Shown here piece after piece: positions 17,075-26,007 of a stretch of 64,000 nt of DNA. The notes beneath the pieces were generated by a model, which was not told the origin of the DNA, searched no databases, and saw only the letters and a list, made by a program, of their open reading frames with translations. This stretch comes from LMUY01 sp965199095. Its GTDB lineage: Bacteria; Pseudomonadota; Alphaproteobacteria; Acetobacterales; Acetobacteraceae. The first letter of the stretch is position 1. Every line of letters begins with the position of its first letter. A program made the position numbers and the translations under genes. The DNA is taken from the NCBI GenBank assembly GCA_965199095.1, contig CBDAQM010000006.1:248001-312000 (forward strand), read 5' to 3'.

Positions 17075-17815
17075 TCAATGCTCCACCCCCACGCCGCTCT
17101 TCCCACCCAGATACGCCGCCCGCACGTCGCCGTTCGCCCACAACTCGTCGGGACGGCCGGAGGTAAGCAGCCGCCCGGTCTCCAACACGTAGCCGCGATC
17201 CGCCACGGACAGCGCCATGTGGGCGTTCTGCTCCACCAGCAGCACCGTCGTCCCGCGGGAACGGATGTCGGCCACGATGCGGAACACCTGCTGCACGATC
17301 AGCGGCGCCAGGCCCAGCGACGGCTCGTCCAGCAGCAGCAGCTTCGGCCGCGCCATCAGGCCGCGCGCCACCGCCACCATCTGCAACTGCCCGCCCGACA
17401 GCGTCCAGCCCAGCACGTGCTGCAAGCGGCCGAGATCGGTGAAATACCCGATCATCTCGTCCACCTCGGCCTCCAGCGCCCGGCGCGCCACGCCGCGGCG
17501 GTTGGAGGCGCCGAGCATGATGTTCTCCCGCACCGTCAGGCCCGGAAACACCCGCCGCCCCTCCGGCACGTGGGCGATGCCCAGGCGCACGATCGCCTCC
17601 GGCTTCATGCCGCGCAGCGACTGGCCGCCGAGCACGATGTCCCCCACCACATCCGGCACCAGGCCCGAGATCGAGCGCAGCGTCGTGCTCTTGCCCGCGC
17701 CGTTGGAGCCGAGCAGGGCGACGATCTCCCCCTCCCCCACCTCCAGCGTCAGCCCCTTCAGCACCGGGCCGGCCCCGTAGCCCGCCTGGACGTCGCGAAG
17801 CTCAAGCAGCTTCAT
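17075..17815 (-). CDS. livF: Branched-chain amino acid-type ABC ATPase LivF
   Basis: A 246-residue cytoplasmic ATPase. It has Walker A GSNGAGKST, the LivF-typical IVRLGIAHVPEGRRVFPGLTV segment, signature LSGGQLQMVAVARGL and Walker B LLLLDEPSLGLAP. Its ATG at 17815 overlaps the end of the upstream permease-ATPase fusion by 14 bp, so it is co-translated. With the fusion's C-terminal half it should form the heterodimeric motor of this first Liv-type transporter. Confidence 0.95.
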   Translation of the reverse strand: MKLLELRDVQAGYGAGPVLKGLTLEVGEGEIVALLGSNGAGKSTTLRSISGLVPDVVGDIVLGGQSLRGMKPEAIVRLGIAHVPEGRRVFPGLTVRENIMLGASNRRGVARRALEAEVDEMIGYFTDLGRLQHVLGWTLSGGQLQMVAVARGLMARPKLLLLDEPSLGLAPLIVQQVFRIVADIRSRGTTVLLVEQNAHMALSVADRGYVLETGRLLTSGRPDELWANGDVRAAYLGGKSGVGVEH

Positions 17816-19568
17816 CGTGAACCTTGGCGCCCGGGGCCACGCCCAGATAGGCGGCGATCACATCCGGCTCCTGCAGCACGGTTTGCGGCAAGCCGTCCGC
17901 GATCCGGCGGCCGAAATTCAGCACGGTGATGTGGTCGGCCACCGACTCGACCAAATGCATGTCGTGGTCGACGATCAGGATGGTCAGCCCGTGCCCCTTC
18001 AGCCGGCGGAGCAGCGCGCCCAGCTCACCCTTCTCCGTCATGTTCAGCCCGGCCGCGGGCTCGTCCAGCAGCAGGGTCAGCGGGCTGCCTGCCAGCGCCC
18101 GGGCGATCTCCACATGCCGCTGGTGGCCGTAGGAGAGTTGGCCGACCGGGCGCAGCGCATCCTGGCGGCGGCCGACGAACTCCAGCGCGGCCAGCGCCCG
18201 CTCCACCACCGGGCCGGGTTGGGCCGCGACGTCGTTGCCGGGCCGCTCGGCGCCCACCATCACGTTCTCCAGCACGGTCATGCCGCGGAACACGCGGATG
18301 TTCTGGAACGTGCGGGACAGCCCGGCGCGCGTGCGCTCGTGCGGCGCGGTCCCGGTGATGTCGGCGCCGGCGAAACTGATCCGCCCGGCGGTCGGCCGGT
18401 ACAATCCGGTCAGCACGTTGATGAAAGTGCTTTTGCCGGAGCCGTTGGGCCCGATCAGCGCGTGCACCGTGCCGCGCCGCACCGCCATGTCGACGCCGTC
18501 GAGCGCCTTCAGGCCGCCGAAATGCTTGGCCAGCCCTTCGACGCGCAGCACGACCTGCTCCGATGCGCCGGCCGTCTGCGACAGCAGCGGCAGCGGCGCC
18601 ACGTCGCCCGTGATGCTGCGGTCCCGCCGCAGGTGGCGCGCCGCCAGGCCCCAGATGCCGTCCGGCAGGAACACCATGATCAGGATCACTGCGCCGCCAT
18701 ACACCGCCAGGTAGACCCGTTGCAGGAAGCGCAGCCATTCCGGCAGCAGGACCAGCAGCGCGGTGCCCAGCAACGCCCCGAACGGCGACTGCACCCCGCC
18801 CAGCAGCGCCATCGTCAGCAGCACGATGGATTCCGCGAAGGAGAACTGGTCCGGGCTGATATAGGCGAAGGCGCCGGCGAACAGCCCGCCGCCGATGCCG
18901 CCCAGCACCGCGGAGATGCCGAAGGCGAACACCTTCGTGCGGAGCACGTCGATGCCGCAGGTGCCGGCCGCGATCTCGTTGTCGCGGACCGCCTGCATCG
19001 CGCGGCCCAGGCTGCTGGTCTTCAGCCGCCAGGCATACAGCGTCACCAGCACCAGCGCCACGAGGCACAGGCTGAGATAGGCCGGACCCGAGCTGAGCCC
19101 CGCCGGGCGCGCGATGCCGCTGACGCCGTCCGGCCCGTGCGTCAGGCTGATCCAGTTGGTCAGCACCAGCGTCAGGATTTGCTGGAAGCTAATCGTCACC
19201 ATGGCGAGGTAATGGCCGCCGAGGCGCAGGCTGGCGAAGCCCAGGACCAGGCCGAATACGCCGGCAATCGCCACCCCGACCAGGAACGCGGCGAAGAACG
19301 GCAAGTGGTAGTCGACCACGCCCAACGCCGTGCCATAGGCGCCGAGGCCGAAGAACGCCGCCTGCGCCAAGGAGATTTGGCCGCAATAGCCCAGCACCAC
19401 CACCAGCCCCGCCACCGCGATGGCGTAGGTGACCGCCTGCATCATGATGTTGAGCGTGTAGCCCGAGCCCGGCGCCATCTGCGCCACCGCCACCAGCACG
19501 ATCGCGGCCCCGACCGCCGGCAGCACGCCGCGCCACGGTTGCGCCTGGGCAATCGCGGGGGCGCTCAT
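17802..19568 (-). CDS. LivM-LivG fusion: ABC permease fused to ATP-binding protein
   Basis: A 588-residue polypeptide. About residues 1-325 are a LivM permease (GYCGQISLAQAAFFGLGAYG and about eight to ten hydrophobic helices). About 345-588 are a LivG ATPase, with GPNGSGKST (Walker A), LSRTFQNIRVFRGMTVLENV, LSYGHQRHVEIARAL and LTLLLDEPAAGLNMTE. No stop, frameshift or start signal separates the halves. The ATG at 19568 overlaps the livH stop (ATGA). Upstream open frame is shadow of livH. Such fusions occur in other alphaproteobacterial Liv systems; the second Liv operon in this window is unfused. Confidence 0.93.
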   Translation of the reverse strand: MSAPAIAQAQPWRGVLPAVGAAIVLVAVAQMAPGSGYTLNIMMQAVTYAIAVAGLVVVLGYCGQISLAQAAFFGLGAYGTALGVVDYHLPFFAAFLVGVAIAGVFGLVLGFASLRLGGHYLAMVTISFQQILTLVLTNWISLTHGPDGVSGIARPAGLSSGPAYLSLCLVALVLVTLYAWRLKTSSLGRAMQAVRDNEIAAGTCGIDVLRTKVFAFGISAVLGGIGGGLFAGAFAYISPDQFSFAESIVLLTMALLGGVQSPFGALLGTALLVLLPEWLRFLQRVYLAVYGGAVILIMVFLPDGIWGLAARHLRRDRSITGDVAPLPLLSQTAGASEQVVLRVEGLAKHFGGLKALDGVDMAVRRGTVHALIGPNGSGKSTFINVLTGLYRPTAGRISFAGADITGTAPHERTRAGLSRTFQNIRVFRGMTVLENVMVGAERPGNDVAAQPGPVVERALAALEFVGRRQDALRPVGQLSYGHQRHVEIARALAGSPLTLLLDEPAAGLNMTEKGELGALLRRLKGHGLTILIVDHDMHLVESVADHITVLNFGRRIADGLPQTVLQEPDVIAAYLGVAPGAKVHDEAA

Positions 19569-20437
19569 GCCTTCTCCGCGATGCGTTCGCCGAAGATGCC
19601 TTGCGGCCGCACCAGCAGCACCAGCAGCAGCAGCGCGAAGGCGAACGCATCCTTGTAGGGCACCGAGATGTATGCCGCGCCCATCGTCTCCGCCACGCCC
19701 AACGCCAGGCCGCCGATGATCGCGCCGGGAATGCTGCCGAAGCCGCCGATGATGTTGGCGGCGAACGCCTTCAGCGCCACCACCGCGCCCATCTGCACGC
19801 TGACGAACAGCACGGGCGCCACCAGCACGCCGGCGATGCCGCCCAGCGCAGCGCTGTAGGCGAAGGTGAACAGCACCATCAGCGCCACCGGGATGCCCAG
19901 CAGGCTCGCCATCTCCTTGTCCTGGCTGGTCGCCTGCAGCTTCTTGCCAAGCAGCGTCTTCTCGAACACCAGGTATTGCAGCAGCACCAGCAGCGCCGTG
20001 ATGACGATGATCGCGAGGTATTGGCTGTCGATATAGACGTCGCCGATGTCGAACCCGTTGTCGAAGATCGGCGGCAGCACCTGCGGGCTCGGCCCATAGG
20101 TGGCGAGCACGAAATTGGCCAGGAAGATCGACGCCCCGATCGTGCTGATGATCACCGGCAACTGCCCCCGGTGCCGCAGCGGCCAGTAGACCGCCCCGGC
20201 GAACAGCACGCCGAAGCCCGCCATCAGCACCACGACAATTGGGATCGCCACGAAATACGGGATGCCGAGGTCGTTGGCGCAGATCACCATGAGGTAGGCG
20301 CCGATCATGGAGAACTCGCCCTGCGCGAAGTTCACCACGCTGGCGGCGCGGATCAGCAGCACGAAGCCGAGGCTGACCAGGGCGTAGATGCTGCCGATGC
20401 CGAGCCCCGTGAACAGGAGCTGGAGGAACAGGCTCAA
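19565..20437 (-). CDS. livH: Branched-chain amino acid-type ABC permease LivH
   Basis: A 290-residue inner-membrane permease. It starts with LLFTGLGIGSIYALVSLGFVL and ASVVNFAQGEFSMIGAYL, the conserved first half of LivH, and ends with LLVLLVRPQGIFGERIAEKA. The coupling region includes SQDKEMASLLGI. It lies 8 bp behind the binding-protein gene and overlaps the livM-livG fusion by 4 bp. It pairs with the LivM half of the fusion in the membrane. Confidence 0.94.
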   Translation of the reverse strand: MSLFLQLLFTGLGIGSIYALVSLGFVLLIRAASVVNFAQGEFSMIGAYLMVICANDLGIPYFVAIPIVVVLMAGFGVLFAGAVYWPLRHRGQLPVIISTIGASIFLANFVLATYGPSPQVLPPIFDNGFDIGDVYIDSQYLAIIVITALLVLLQYLVFEKTLLGKKLQATSQDKEMASLLGIPVALMVLFTFAYSAALGGIAGVLVAPVLFVSVQMGAVVALKAFAANIIGGFGSIPGAIIGGLALGVAETMGAAYISVPYKDAFAFALLLLVLLVRPQGIFGERIAEKA

Positions 20438-20445
20438 CGGTGCGC

Positions 20446-21576
20446 TCAGGCCGGGAAGTCGATGTGTTTGTCGAAGACGATCTTGCCGTTTTCGTTACGC
20501 ACGACGTTGTAGCCGTGCAGGCCATCGCCATTCTGGTCGAAATTATATTGGCCCTCCGCGCCGTCATAGCCCTTGATGGCCAGGATGGCGGTGCGGACTT
20601 TCTCCGGGTCGGTGCTGCCGGCGTCGTTGATCGCGCGGCCCAGCACGTTGATCGCGTCGTATGCCCAGGCGGATTGGTTGTCCGGCGCCGATTTGCGGAC
20701 GGCCTGGTATTTCTCCGCGAAGGCCTTTGCCGCCGGGCTCGAATCCACGGCGTAATCCGCCACCCCGTACGTCCCGTAGAGGCTCGGGCCGGCCAGGTTC
20801 AGGGCGGAAATGTTGGTGATCGACGGCGATCCCACCCAGGGAATCCGGACGCCGAACTGGCGAAGCTGGCGCGCGAACACGCCGAGGTCGGTCTCGAACG
20901 TGAAATAGGAGCAGAGCACGTCTGCCCCGGACTGCCGGACCGCCAGCGCCACGGGGGTGAAGTCGGCCTGCTGGTTGGTGTAGCCCTGGATCAGCACCGG
21001 CTCCAGCGACGCCGCCTTCAGGCTGTCCGCGAACGCCTTCATGCCCCCGGTGCCGAACGCGTCCGTCGAATGCACCACCGCCCACTTCTTCTTGCCGAGC
21101 GTGTCGATGCCGTACTGCGCGATGACCTTGGCGGAGTAGCTGTCGTTCGGGCGGCAGCGGAACAGCCAGCGATTGCCCGTATGGGTCAATTCCGGGTCGG
21201 TCCCGCCGATCATCATCGGCTTGCCGACCTTCAGCACGTCCGGCGCCATCGCATGCACCTGGGTCGACCGGATGGAGCCGACGAACCCCACCATCGCCGG
21301 GTCGCCCGACAGGCGGGAAAAGGCGAGCACGGCGCCGGGATTGGTGGTCTGGTCGTCTTCGATCTGCAGCTCGACCTTTTTGCCGAGCACGCCTTTTTCG
21401 TTGACCGCCTCCAGCGCCAGCCTGGCCCCTGTCGTCATGAACCCGCCGGATTCCGCCGCTGGCCCGGTGATCGGCACCGTCATGCCGATCTTCAGCGTGT
21501 CGGCGGCACGGGCCACGAACGGCATCGCGAGGCTGCCGGCAGAAGCAAGCATAAGCGTACGGCGCGTGATCGACAC
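20446..21576 (-). CDS. Branched-chain amino acid-type ABC substrate-binding protein
   Basis: A 376-residue periplasmic binding protein of the LivK/Leu-Ile-Val family (type 1 fold). The signal peptide has a TRRTLMLASAGSLAMPFVARA stretch with a twin-Arg pair. The mature chain opens DTLKIGMTVPITGPAAESGG. The GTG start at 21576 follows GGGGAG. It is the first gene of the operon. The ligand could be an amino acid or another small carboxylate, since this family is broad. Confidence 0.92.
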   Translation of the reverse strand: MSITRRTLMLASAGSLAMPFVARAADTLKIGMTVPITGPAAESGGFMTTGARLALEAVNEKGVLGKKVELQIEDDQTTNPGAVLAFSRLSGDPAMVGFVGSIRSTQVHAMAPDVLKVGKPMMIGGTDPELTHTGNRWLFRCRPNDSYSAKVIAQYGIDTLGKKKWAVVHSTDAFGTGGMKAFADSLKAASLEPVLIQGYTNQQADFTPVALAVRQSGADVLCSYFTFETDLGVFARQLRQFGVRIPWVGSPSITNISALNLAGPSLYGTYGVADYAVDSSPAAKAFAEKYQAVRKSAPDNQSAWAYDAINVLGRAINDAGSTDPEKVRTAILAIKGYDGAEGQYNFDQNGDGLHGYNVVRNENGKIVFDKHIDFPA

Positions 21577-21930
21577 GTTTCAGATCTCCCCGGCGGTGAG
21601 CATCCGGATTTGCTCCGGCTTTTTGCCGCGCATTCCACGCACAGCCTTCGGCAATATTCAAGTCACCGTGTGGTCTGCAGAGGCCGTCACTTCCCACGAC
21701 AGCCTGAAAAGACCCTGTCTTCGAAGCAGACCGGCCCGCGATCGCGGCCAACCTGGCTAACCCGCTGTTACAAGGGACAAAGGCGGCCTGGCGCTGCCTG
21801 CTTGCCGGCGCCCCTGCGGCCGGCGACCGCTCCGCGTCATCCAAGATGGATTAATAGTTGATTCATGTTCCATCGTTAATATATTTAGAGATTAGTTCAT
21901 TGCCTAACTCAGCAATTGAGGACTGAATTC
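21577..21930. other. 354-bp non-coding region between divergent genes
   Basis: No gene is seen here. The half next to the Liv binding protein is G+C-rich; the last ~90 bases before the chemoreceptor are strikingly A+T-rich. A short CCGGA/TCCGG hairpin followed by CTTTTT lies at 21604-21624. The region must hold promoters for both divergent genes. Confidence 0.6.
21858..21885 (+). promoter_or_regulatory. Putative sigma70-type promoter for the chemoreceptor gene
   Basis: TTGATT at 21858-21863 and TATATT at 21880-21885 are separated by 16 bases and lie 46 bases before the ATG at 21931. The match to -35/-10 consensus is good for a G+C-rich genome, but it is unproven. Confidence 0.4.
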
Positions 21931-23670
21931 ATGTCAATTTCGTTTTTCCACGGCAAAGACGAAGTAAAAAATGCAGCATCGACCCTTGTTGCGCTGCGCC
22001 GTTCGCTGGCGATCATTGAATTCAGTCCGGTCGGGCAGATTTTGTCGGCAAACCAGAACTTCTGTAAGGCGATGGGGTATGAGCCGTCCGAGATAAAGGG
22101 CCAGCATCATCGGATGTTTGTCGAACCCGCCTACGCCGCGTCCCCGGAGTACGCGGAGTTCTGGGCGCGCCTTGGCCGGGGTGAGTTCGATGCACGCGAA
22201 TACAAGCGGTTTGGCAAAGGGGGCAAAGAGGTGTGGATCCAAGCCTCCTACAATCCCGTCTTCAATAAACGTGGCAGAGTGATCAAGGTCGTAAAGGTCG
22301 CCACGGACATAACGGCTGAGAAGCTCAGGAACGCGCAGTTCGAAGGCAAGATCGCCGCTATTCTACGCGTCCAGGCCGTTATCGAGTTTTCGCCCACTGG
22401 CGAAATCCTCACCGCCAACGAGAATTTCCTCACTGCCACGGGCTACAGCCTCAACGAAATCCAAGGCAAGCATCACCAGATGTTCGTCGACCCGGCCGAG
22501 GCGCAGTCGCCCGATTATCAGGCGTTCTGGGCGAAACTCAACCGAGGCGAGTTCGTCACCGCCGAGTTCAAGCGCTTCGGGAAGGGTGGCAGAGAGATCT
22601 GGATCCAAGCCTCCTACAACCCGATCTTCGACCCCAACGGTAAGGTGATGAGGGTCGTGAAGTTTGCGACCGACGTGACCAAGCGCGTTGAAGCCGTCAA
22701 CGAGATTGGCGCCGGCTTGGCACGTCTTGCCGAGCGCAACCTGGATCAGCCCATCGAAATCGCCTTCCTGCCGATCTTCGAGAACCTTCGCACCGACTAC
22801 AACAAGGCTTTAGACAAGCTGAAATCAGCTTTGGTCCAGGTCGCGGCCGGGAGCGATGCGATCGATGTCGGGACCAGCGAAATATCCAACGCCGCCGACG
22901 ATCTATCCCGCCGCACCGAACAGCAGGCGGCGAGCTTGGAAGAAACCGCCGCCGCGCTCGAACAGATTACGACGACTGTTCGAAAGACGTTGGATGGGGC
23001 CAGCCATGCGCGCAAGGTTGTCACGGAGGCCAAACTGGATGCCGAGAAATCCGGCCTGGTTGTCGCACAGGCGGTCGCTTCCATGGGGCAAATCGAGACC
23101 TCGTCCCGCGAGATCACGCAGATCATCGGCGTGATCGACGAAATCGCGTTTCAAACCAACCTGCTGGCGCTGAATGCCGGGGTTGAGGCGGCGCGGGCGG
23201 GTGACGCCGGGCGCGGTTTCGCCGTCGTCGCGTCCGAAGTCCGGGCCCTGGCACAGCGTTCGGCGGAGGCGGCAAAGGAGATCAAGGCCCTCATCTCGAC
23301 GTCGTCCACGCATGTGAGCACCGGGGTTCGTCTCGTCGGCGATACCGGGACAGCGCTAAAGCGCATCTCGTCGCAGATCATCGAGGTCAACGGAGTTGTG
23401 ATCGAGATCGCGAGATCGGCGGAAGAACAAGCGAGCGGGATGCAACAGATCAACACTGCCATCGGCCAAATGGATCAGGTCACCCAGCAAAACGCGGCGA
23501 TGGTGGAAGAATCGACGGCCGCGACCCACACGCTGAGAGTGGAGGCAGACGAGCTCTCGAACCTCATCTCTCAATTCAAGCTTGGACTGCGCCCTGCCAA
23601 CGTCGTCTCGCTCAGTCCCAAGCAGGCCGGTAAGGTACGTGCTTTCACTGCGTCGACAGCGTCCGCGTGA
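21931..23670 (+). CDS. Soluble methyl-accepting chemotaxis protein with two PAS domains
   Basis: A 579-residue cytoplasmic receptor without membrane segments. Two very similar PAS domains occupy about 28-135 and 150-258: each has IEFSPxGxIL, then HH(R/Q)MFV, RFGKGG and IWIQASYNP or VWIQASYNP, and ends in a PAC-like VVK(V/F)ATD(I/V)T. A short linker leads to the signalling coiled coil, with the highly conserved tip IDEIAFQTNLLALNAGVEAARAG and a methylation-helix-like EEQASGMQQIN. GAGGA lies 8 bases before the ATG. No chemotaxis operon is adjacent. PAS pairs of this type (Aer/BdlA-like) often sense redox or bind haem/flavin, but the ligand is unknown. Confidence 0.93.
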   Translation: MSISFFHGKDEVKNAASTLVALRRSLAIIEFSPVGQILSANQNFCKAMGYEPSEIKGQHHRMFVEPAYAASPEYAEFWARLGRGEFDAREYKRFGKGGKEVWIQASYNPVFNKRGRVIKVVKVATDITAEKLRNAQFEGKIAAILRVQAVIEFSPTGEILTANENFLTATGYSLNEIQGKHHQMFVDPAEAQSPDYQAFWAKLNRGEFVTAEFKRFGKGGREIWIQASYNPIFDPNGKVMRVVKFATDVTKRVEAVNEIGAGLARLAERNLDQPIEIAFLPIFENLRTDYNKALDKLKSALVQVAAGSDAIDVGTSEISNAADDLSRRTEQQAASLEETAAALEQITTTVRKTLDGASHARKVVTEAKLDAEKSGLVVAQAVASMGQIETSSREITQIIGVIDEIAFQTNLLALNAGVEAARAGDAGRGFAVVASEVRALAQRSAEAAKEIKALISTSSTHVSTGVRLVGDTGTALKRISSQIIEVNGVVIEIARSAEEQASGMQQINTAIGQMDQVTQQNAAMVEESTAATHTLRVEADELSNLISQFKLGLRPANVVSLSPKQAGKVRAFTASTASA

Positions 23671-23741
23671 TGGGGCAGGCGGCGCCGAAAGTGCGACTGC
23701 CGTGTCGTCCGGTTCGAAGCCGATGACAGCGCGGCCCGGCG

Positions 23742-24890
23742 TCAAACCGCCAACCCGGCGACCAGCGGCAGCAGCAGCATGATTGCGCAGGCGACGTCCA
23801 ACAGGCGCCGCTGCCGCGTCATCACCCGGCGGGCGCTGCCAAGCACCGCAGCCCCGGCGACGAAGGCCAGCGACGCCTGCCAGAACGGCCAATCGTCCGG
23901 CAGCCAGTCATCCGCCAGGTTGAAGGCGAACACCATGGCCGCAACCATCGCGGCCCCGCCAGCATATAGGGCGATATTGAAGCCGAGCGTCCGGCGGATC
24001 CGGTCGCGATGCTGCGCCCAGAACAGCGAGGTCGCGATCGCCAGGCAGATGCCGATGAGAAGCACCTGCCCCGCCGGGTGCGGCCCATAGCTCAAATCCA
24101 ACTCGGCCAGGAGCGGCCGCATCGGGTTGATCCGCGTTTCCAACCCATACCAGCCATATTCGGCCGCGGCCGTCAGCACGGCGGCGGCGATGCCCAGCCC
24201 CAGGATCGGCAGCGGCGCCCGGTCGGGCCCGGAGGGCAGCAGGCGCCATCCCATCGTCCAGAAGAACAAGCCGGCCATCAGCGTTGGCTCCGCCACGTCC
24301 GCCTTGGTTTGCAGGAAGTAATGCAGCGTCGCCAGCGCCACCAGCGGGTAGACGATCCGGTGCAACCGCTTCCACGCATGCCCCAATTGCCGCAGCGCCC
24401 GGTCGCTGGACGTTACACCCAGCACGGCCAGTCCGACGAGTGCGACGAAGCCCACCTCCAGGTAGAAGCGGTCGAGGATTTCCGACGCCACCGTCGCCAT
24501 CTTCCAGTTCTCGTCCTTGCCATACAGGACGAGGTGGGCCAGGCCGTAGAACAGCCCCGTCAGCCCAAGTTGCCGCCGCACCAGCACCAGGCGGTGCCAG
24601 TTGAAGATCGCGCGGGCCGGGCTGATCATGAGGGACAACAGTAGGAAGCGGATCGCCCACAACCCGGTCTGGTGGATCGCCTCGGTCACCGGCCGGGCGC
24701 CCAGCCGGTCGGTGAAGAACGCGAAGGCGATCCAGACGGCCGGGACCAGTTCGCCGGCCAGCACTGCCGTCTTCAGCCAGGAGAACCGCCCGGACCGGTC
24801 ATGCCAGGGCCAGGGGGTCTTCCGCATCGTGTGGGTCGATCGCGGCCGGCGCGGGTTGACCCGTTCCCGCGTGGCCACCTCCTCGCTCAC
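23742..24890 (-). CDS. MsrQ-like ferric-reductase-fold membrane haemoprotein with C-terminal membrane extension
   Basis: A 382-residue integral membrane protein. Residues of roughly 60-230 resemble MsrQ/YedZ, the haem b subunit of the MsrPQ methionine sulfoxide reductase: NWHRLVLVRRQLGLTG, LFYGLAHLVLYG, and TSSDRALRQLGHAWKRLH leading to a further His in LATLHYFLQT, with His residues placed as haem ligands. About 150 further residues form additional hydrophobic segments that MsrQ (about 200 aa) lacks. The GTG at 24890 overlaps the stop of the upstream exported-protein gene (GTGA). No msrP gene is adjacent. It is the last gene of the aat operon. Confidence 0.7.
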   Translation of the reverse strand: MSEEVATRERVNPRRPRSTHTMRKTPWPWHDRSGRFSWLKTAVLAGELVPAVWIAFAFFTDRLGARPVTEAIHQTGLWAIRFLLLSLMISPARAIFNWHRLVLVRRQLGLTGLFYGLAHLVLYGKDENWKMATVASEILDRFYLEVGFVALVGLAVLGVTSSDRALRQLGHAWKRLHRIVYPLVALATLHYFLQTKADVAEPTLMAGLFFWTMGWRLLPSGPDRAPLPILGLGIAAAVLTAAAEYGWYGLETRINPMRPLLAELDLSYGPHPAGQVLLIGICLAIATSLFWAQHRDRIRRTLGFNIALYAGGAAMVAAMVFAFNLADDWLPDDWPFWQASLAFVAGAAVLGSARRVMTRQRRLLDVACAIMLLLPLVAGLAV

Positions 24891-25435
24891 GGCGGTGGGC
24901 CGGCGATGTGGCGGTATCCGTCGGGCGGCACGAAGGCCGCCGGATCCTGTGGGCCGTAGCTGACGCCGGTCGCCTCCAACAGGACATGGCCGCCCTGGCT
25001 GGCCCGCAGCATCACGCCGTCATCCGTCAGGCACAGCAGCGTGTCATGACCGCCGGCATCCAACGTCTGCCACTCGGTGCACGCCAAGCCGGCGACCTGC
25101 GCCACGCCGCGGCGGCTGTAGTCGCCGGCAGCCGCCCCCGGCAGGCCCGGGCTGGCGGTCGACACATCCAGCACCGCCCGGTCCGCCGGCTTCACCACAG
25201 CCATCTGCTTCGTCCGGTAATCCACGATCATATACAGCCCAGGCGTCGGCGGATCGACCCGCAGCCGGAAGCTTGACACAGACCATCGCATGCGCTGGGT
25301 CAGCGCCGGGCCGCCGGCCTGCGGCGCGGCCGTCGTGTAGGTCACGTCCACATCCCGTTGCGGGGTGATCGGGGGATGCTCGGCGGCCAGCGCGGCGGGC
25401 GTGAACGCCGCCATCAGCAGCACGGCACGGATCAT
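24887..25435 (-). CDS. Exported hypothetical protein, paralogue B of a tandem pair
   Basis: A 182-residue protein with a signal peptide (MIRAVLLMAAFTPAALA) and a mature part I do not recognise. It shares with its upstream neighbour the motifs DVDVTY (residues 28-33), a CTEW cysteine motif at C119 followed by a second Cys at C135, and a DDGVML/ADGVVL strand, so the two are tandem paralogues. Both Cys could form a disulfide. It overlaps both neighbours by 4 bp. The shared operon with an MsrQ-like haemoprotein hints at envelope redox chemistry, but that is an inference. Confidence 0.75.
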   Translation of the reverse strand: MIRAVLLMAAFTPAALAAEHPPITPQRDVDVTYTTAAPQAGGPALTQRMRWSVSSFRLRVDPPTPGLYMIVDYRTKQMAVVKPADRAVLDVSTASPGLPGAAAGDYSRRGVAQVAGLACTEWQTLDAGGHDTLLCLTDDGVMLRASQGGHVLLEATGVSYGPQDPAAFVPPDGYRHIAGPPP

Positions 25436-26007
25436 TTCACCCCCAGCGGCATGCGGAAGAACTGCTCTGGCGGCCTGAACCGGTCCGGCGGCACCGGCCC
25501 GCGGGTCAACGCCGTGGCCTGCAGGCTGCCGCGCTGGCCGTTGAAACTTCCCTCGGCCTGCAGCACGACGCCGTCGGCGGTCACGCAGCCCGTGGCGTCC
25601 AGCTTGCGCGAGTGCACCGTCCATTCCGTGCACTCCATGCCGAGGACACGGCCCGTGCCGCGCCGGGTGAACCGCACATCCGCTCCGGCGAGCAGGGTCT
25701 GCGGATCCCCGGCGCGCAACGGCAGTTCCAGCACCGATTTCTGCGCGGGAAACACGATGTCGGCGATGTGCCGCATCAGGTCGGTGATCGCGTAGACCGG
25801 GCCGCCAACCGGCTCCGCCCGCAGCCTTTGGTCCGCCGCGTCCCATTGCAGGCGCACCCCGTCCGGCGCGCCGCCGGGGATTTGATCCATCGCGGCGCCA
25901 GTCAGGCGATACGTCACGTCCACGTCGCCGGCTGGAACCAGGCGGGGCTGGGCCATGCCCACGCCGGGCGCCAGCAGGAGGAAACACAACCAGGCCAGAC
26001 GGGTCAT
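25432..26007 (-). CDS. Exported hypothetical protein, paralogue A of a tandem pair
   Basis: A 191-residue protein with a Sec-type signal (MTRLAWLCFLLLAPGVGMA) and no recognised domain. It carries DVDVTY at 28-33, TRRGTGRVLGMECTEW (C126) and C141, aligned with the downstream paralogue. The ATG at 26007 overlaps the aat stop (ATGA), and its own stop overlaps the next ATG. The pair probably arose by tandem duplication. Function unknown. Confidence 0.75.
   Translation of the reverse strand: MTRLAWLCFLLLAPGVGMAQPRLVPAGDVDVTYRLTGAAMDQIPGGAPDGVRLQWDAADQRLRAEPVGGPVYAITDLMRHIADIVFPAQKSVLELPLRAGDPQTLLAGADVRFTRRGTGRVLGMECTEWTVHSRKLDATGCVTADGVVLQAEGSFNGQRGSLQATALTRGPVPPDRFRPPEQFFRMPLGVK

Noticed and set aside
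19569..20567. Apparent further extension of the LivM-LivG fusion through livH.
   Set aside because: The extra residues are low-complexity shadow sequence of livH in another frame. The permease starts at ATG 19568 with the usual ATGA overlap.
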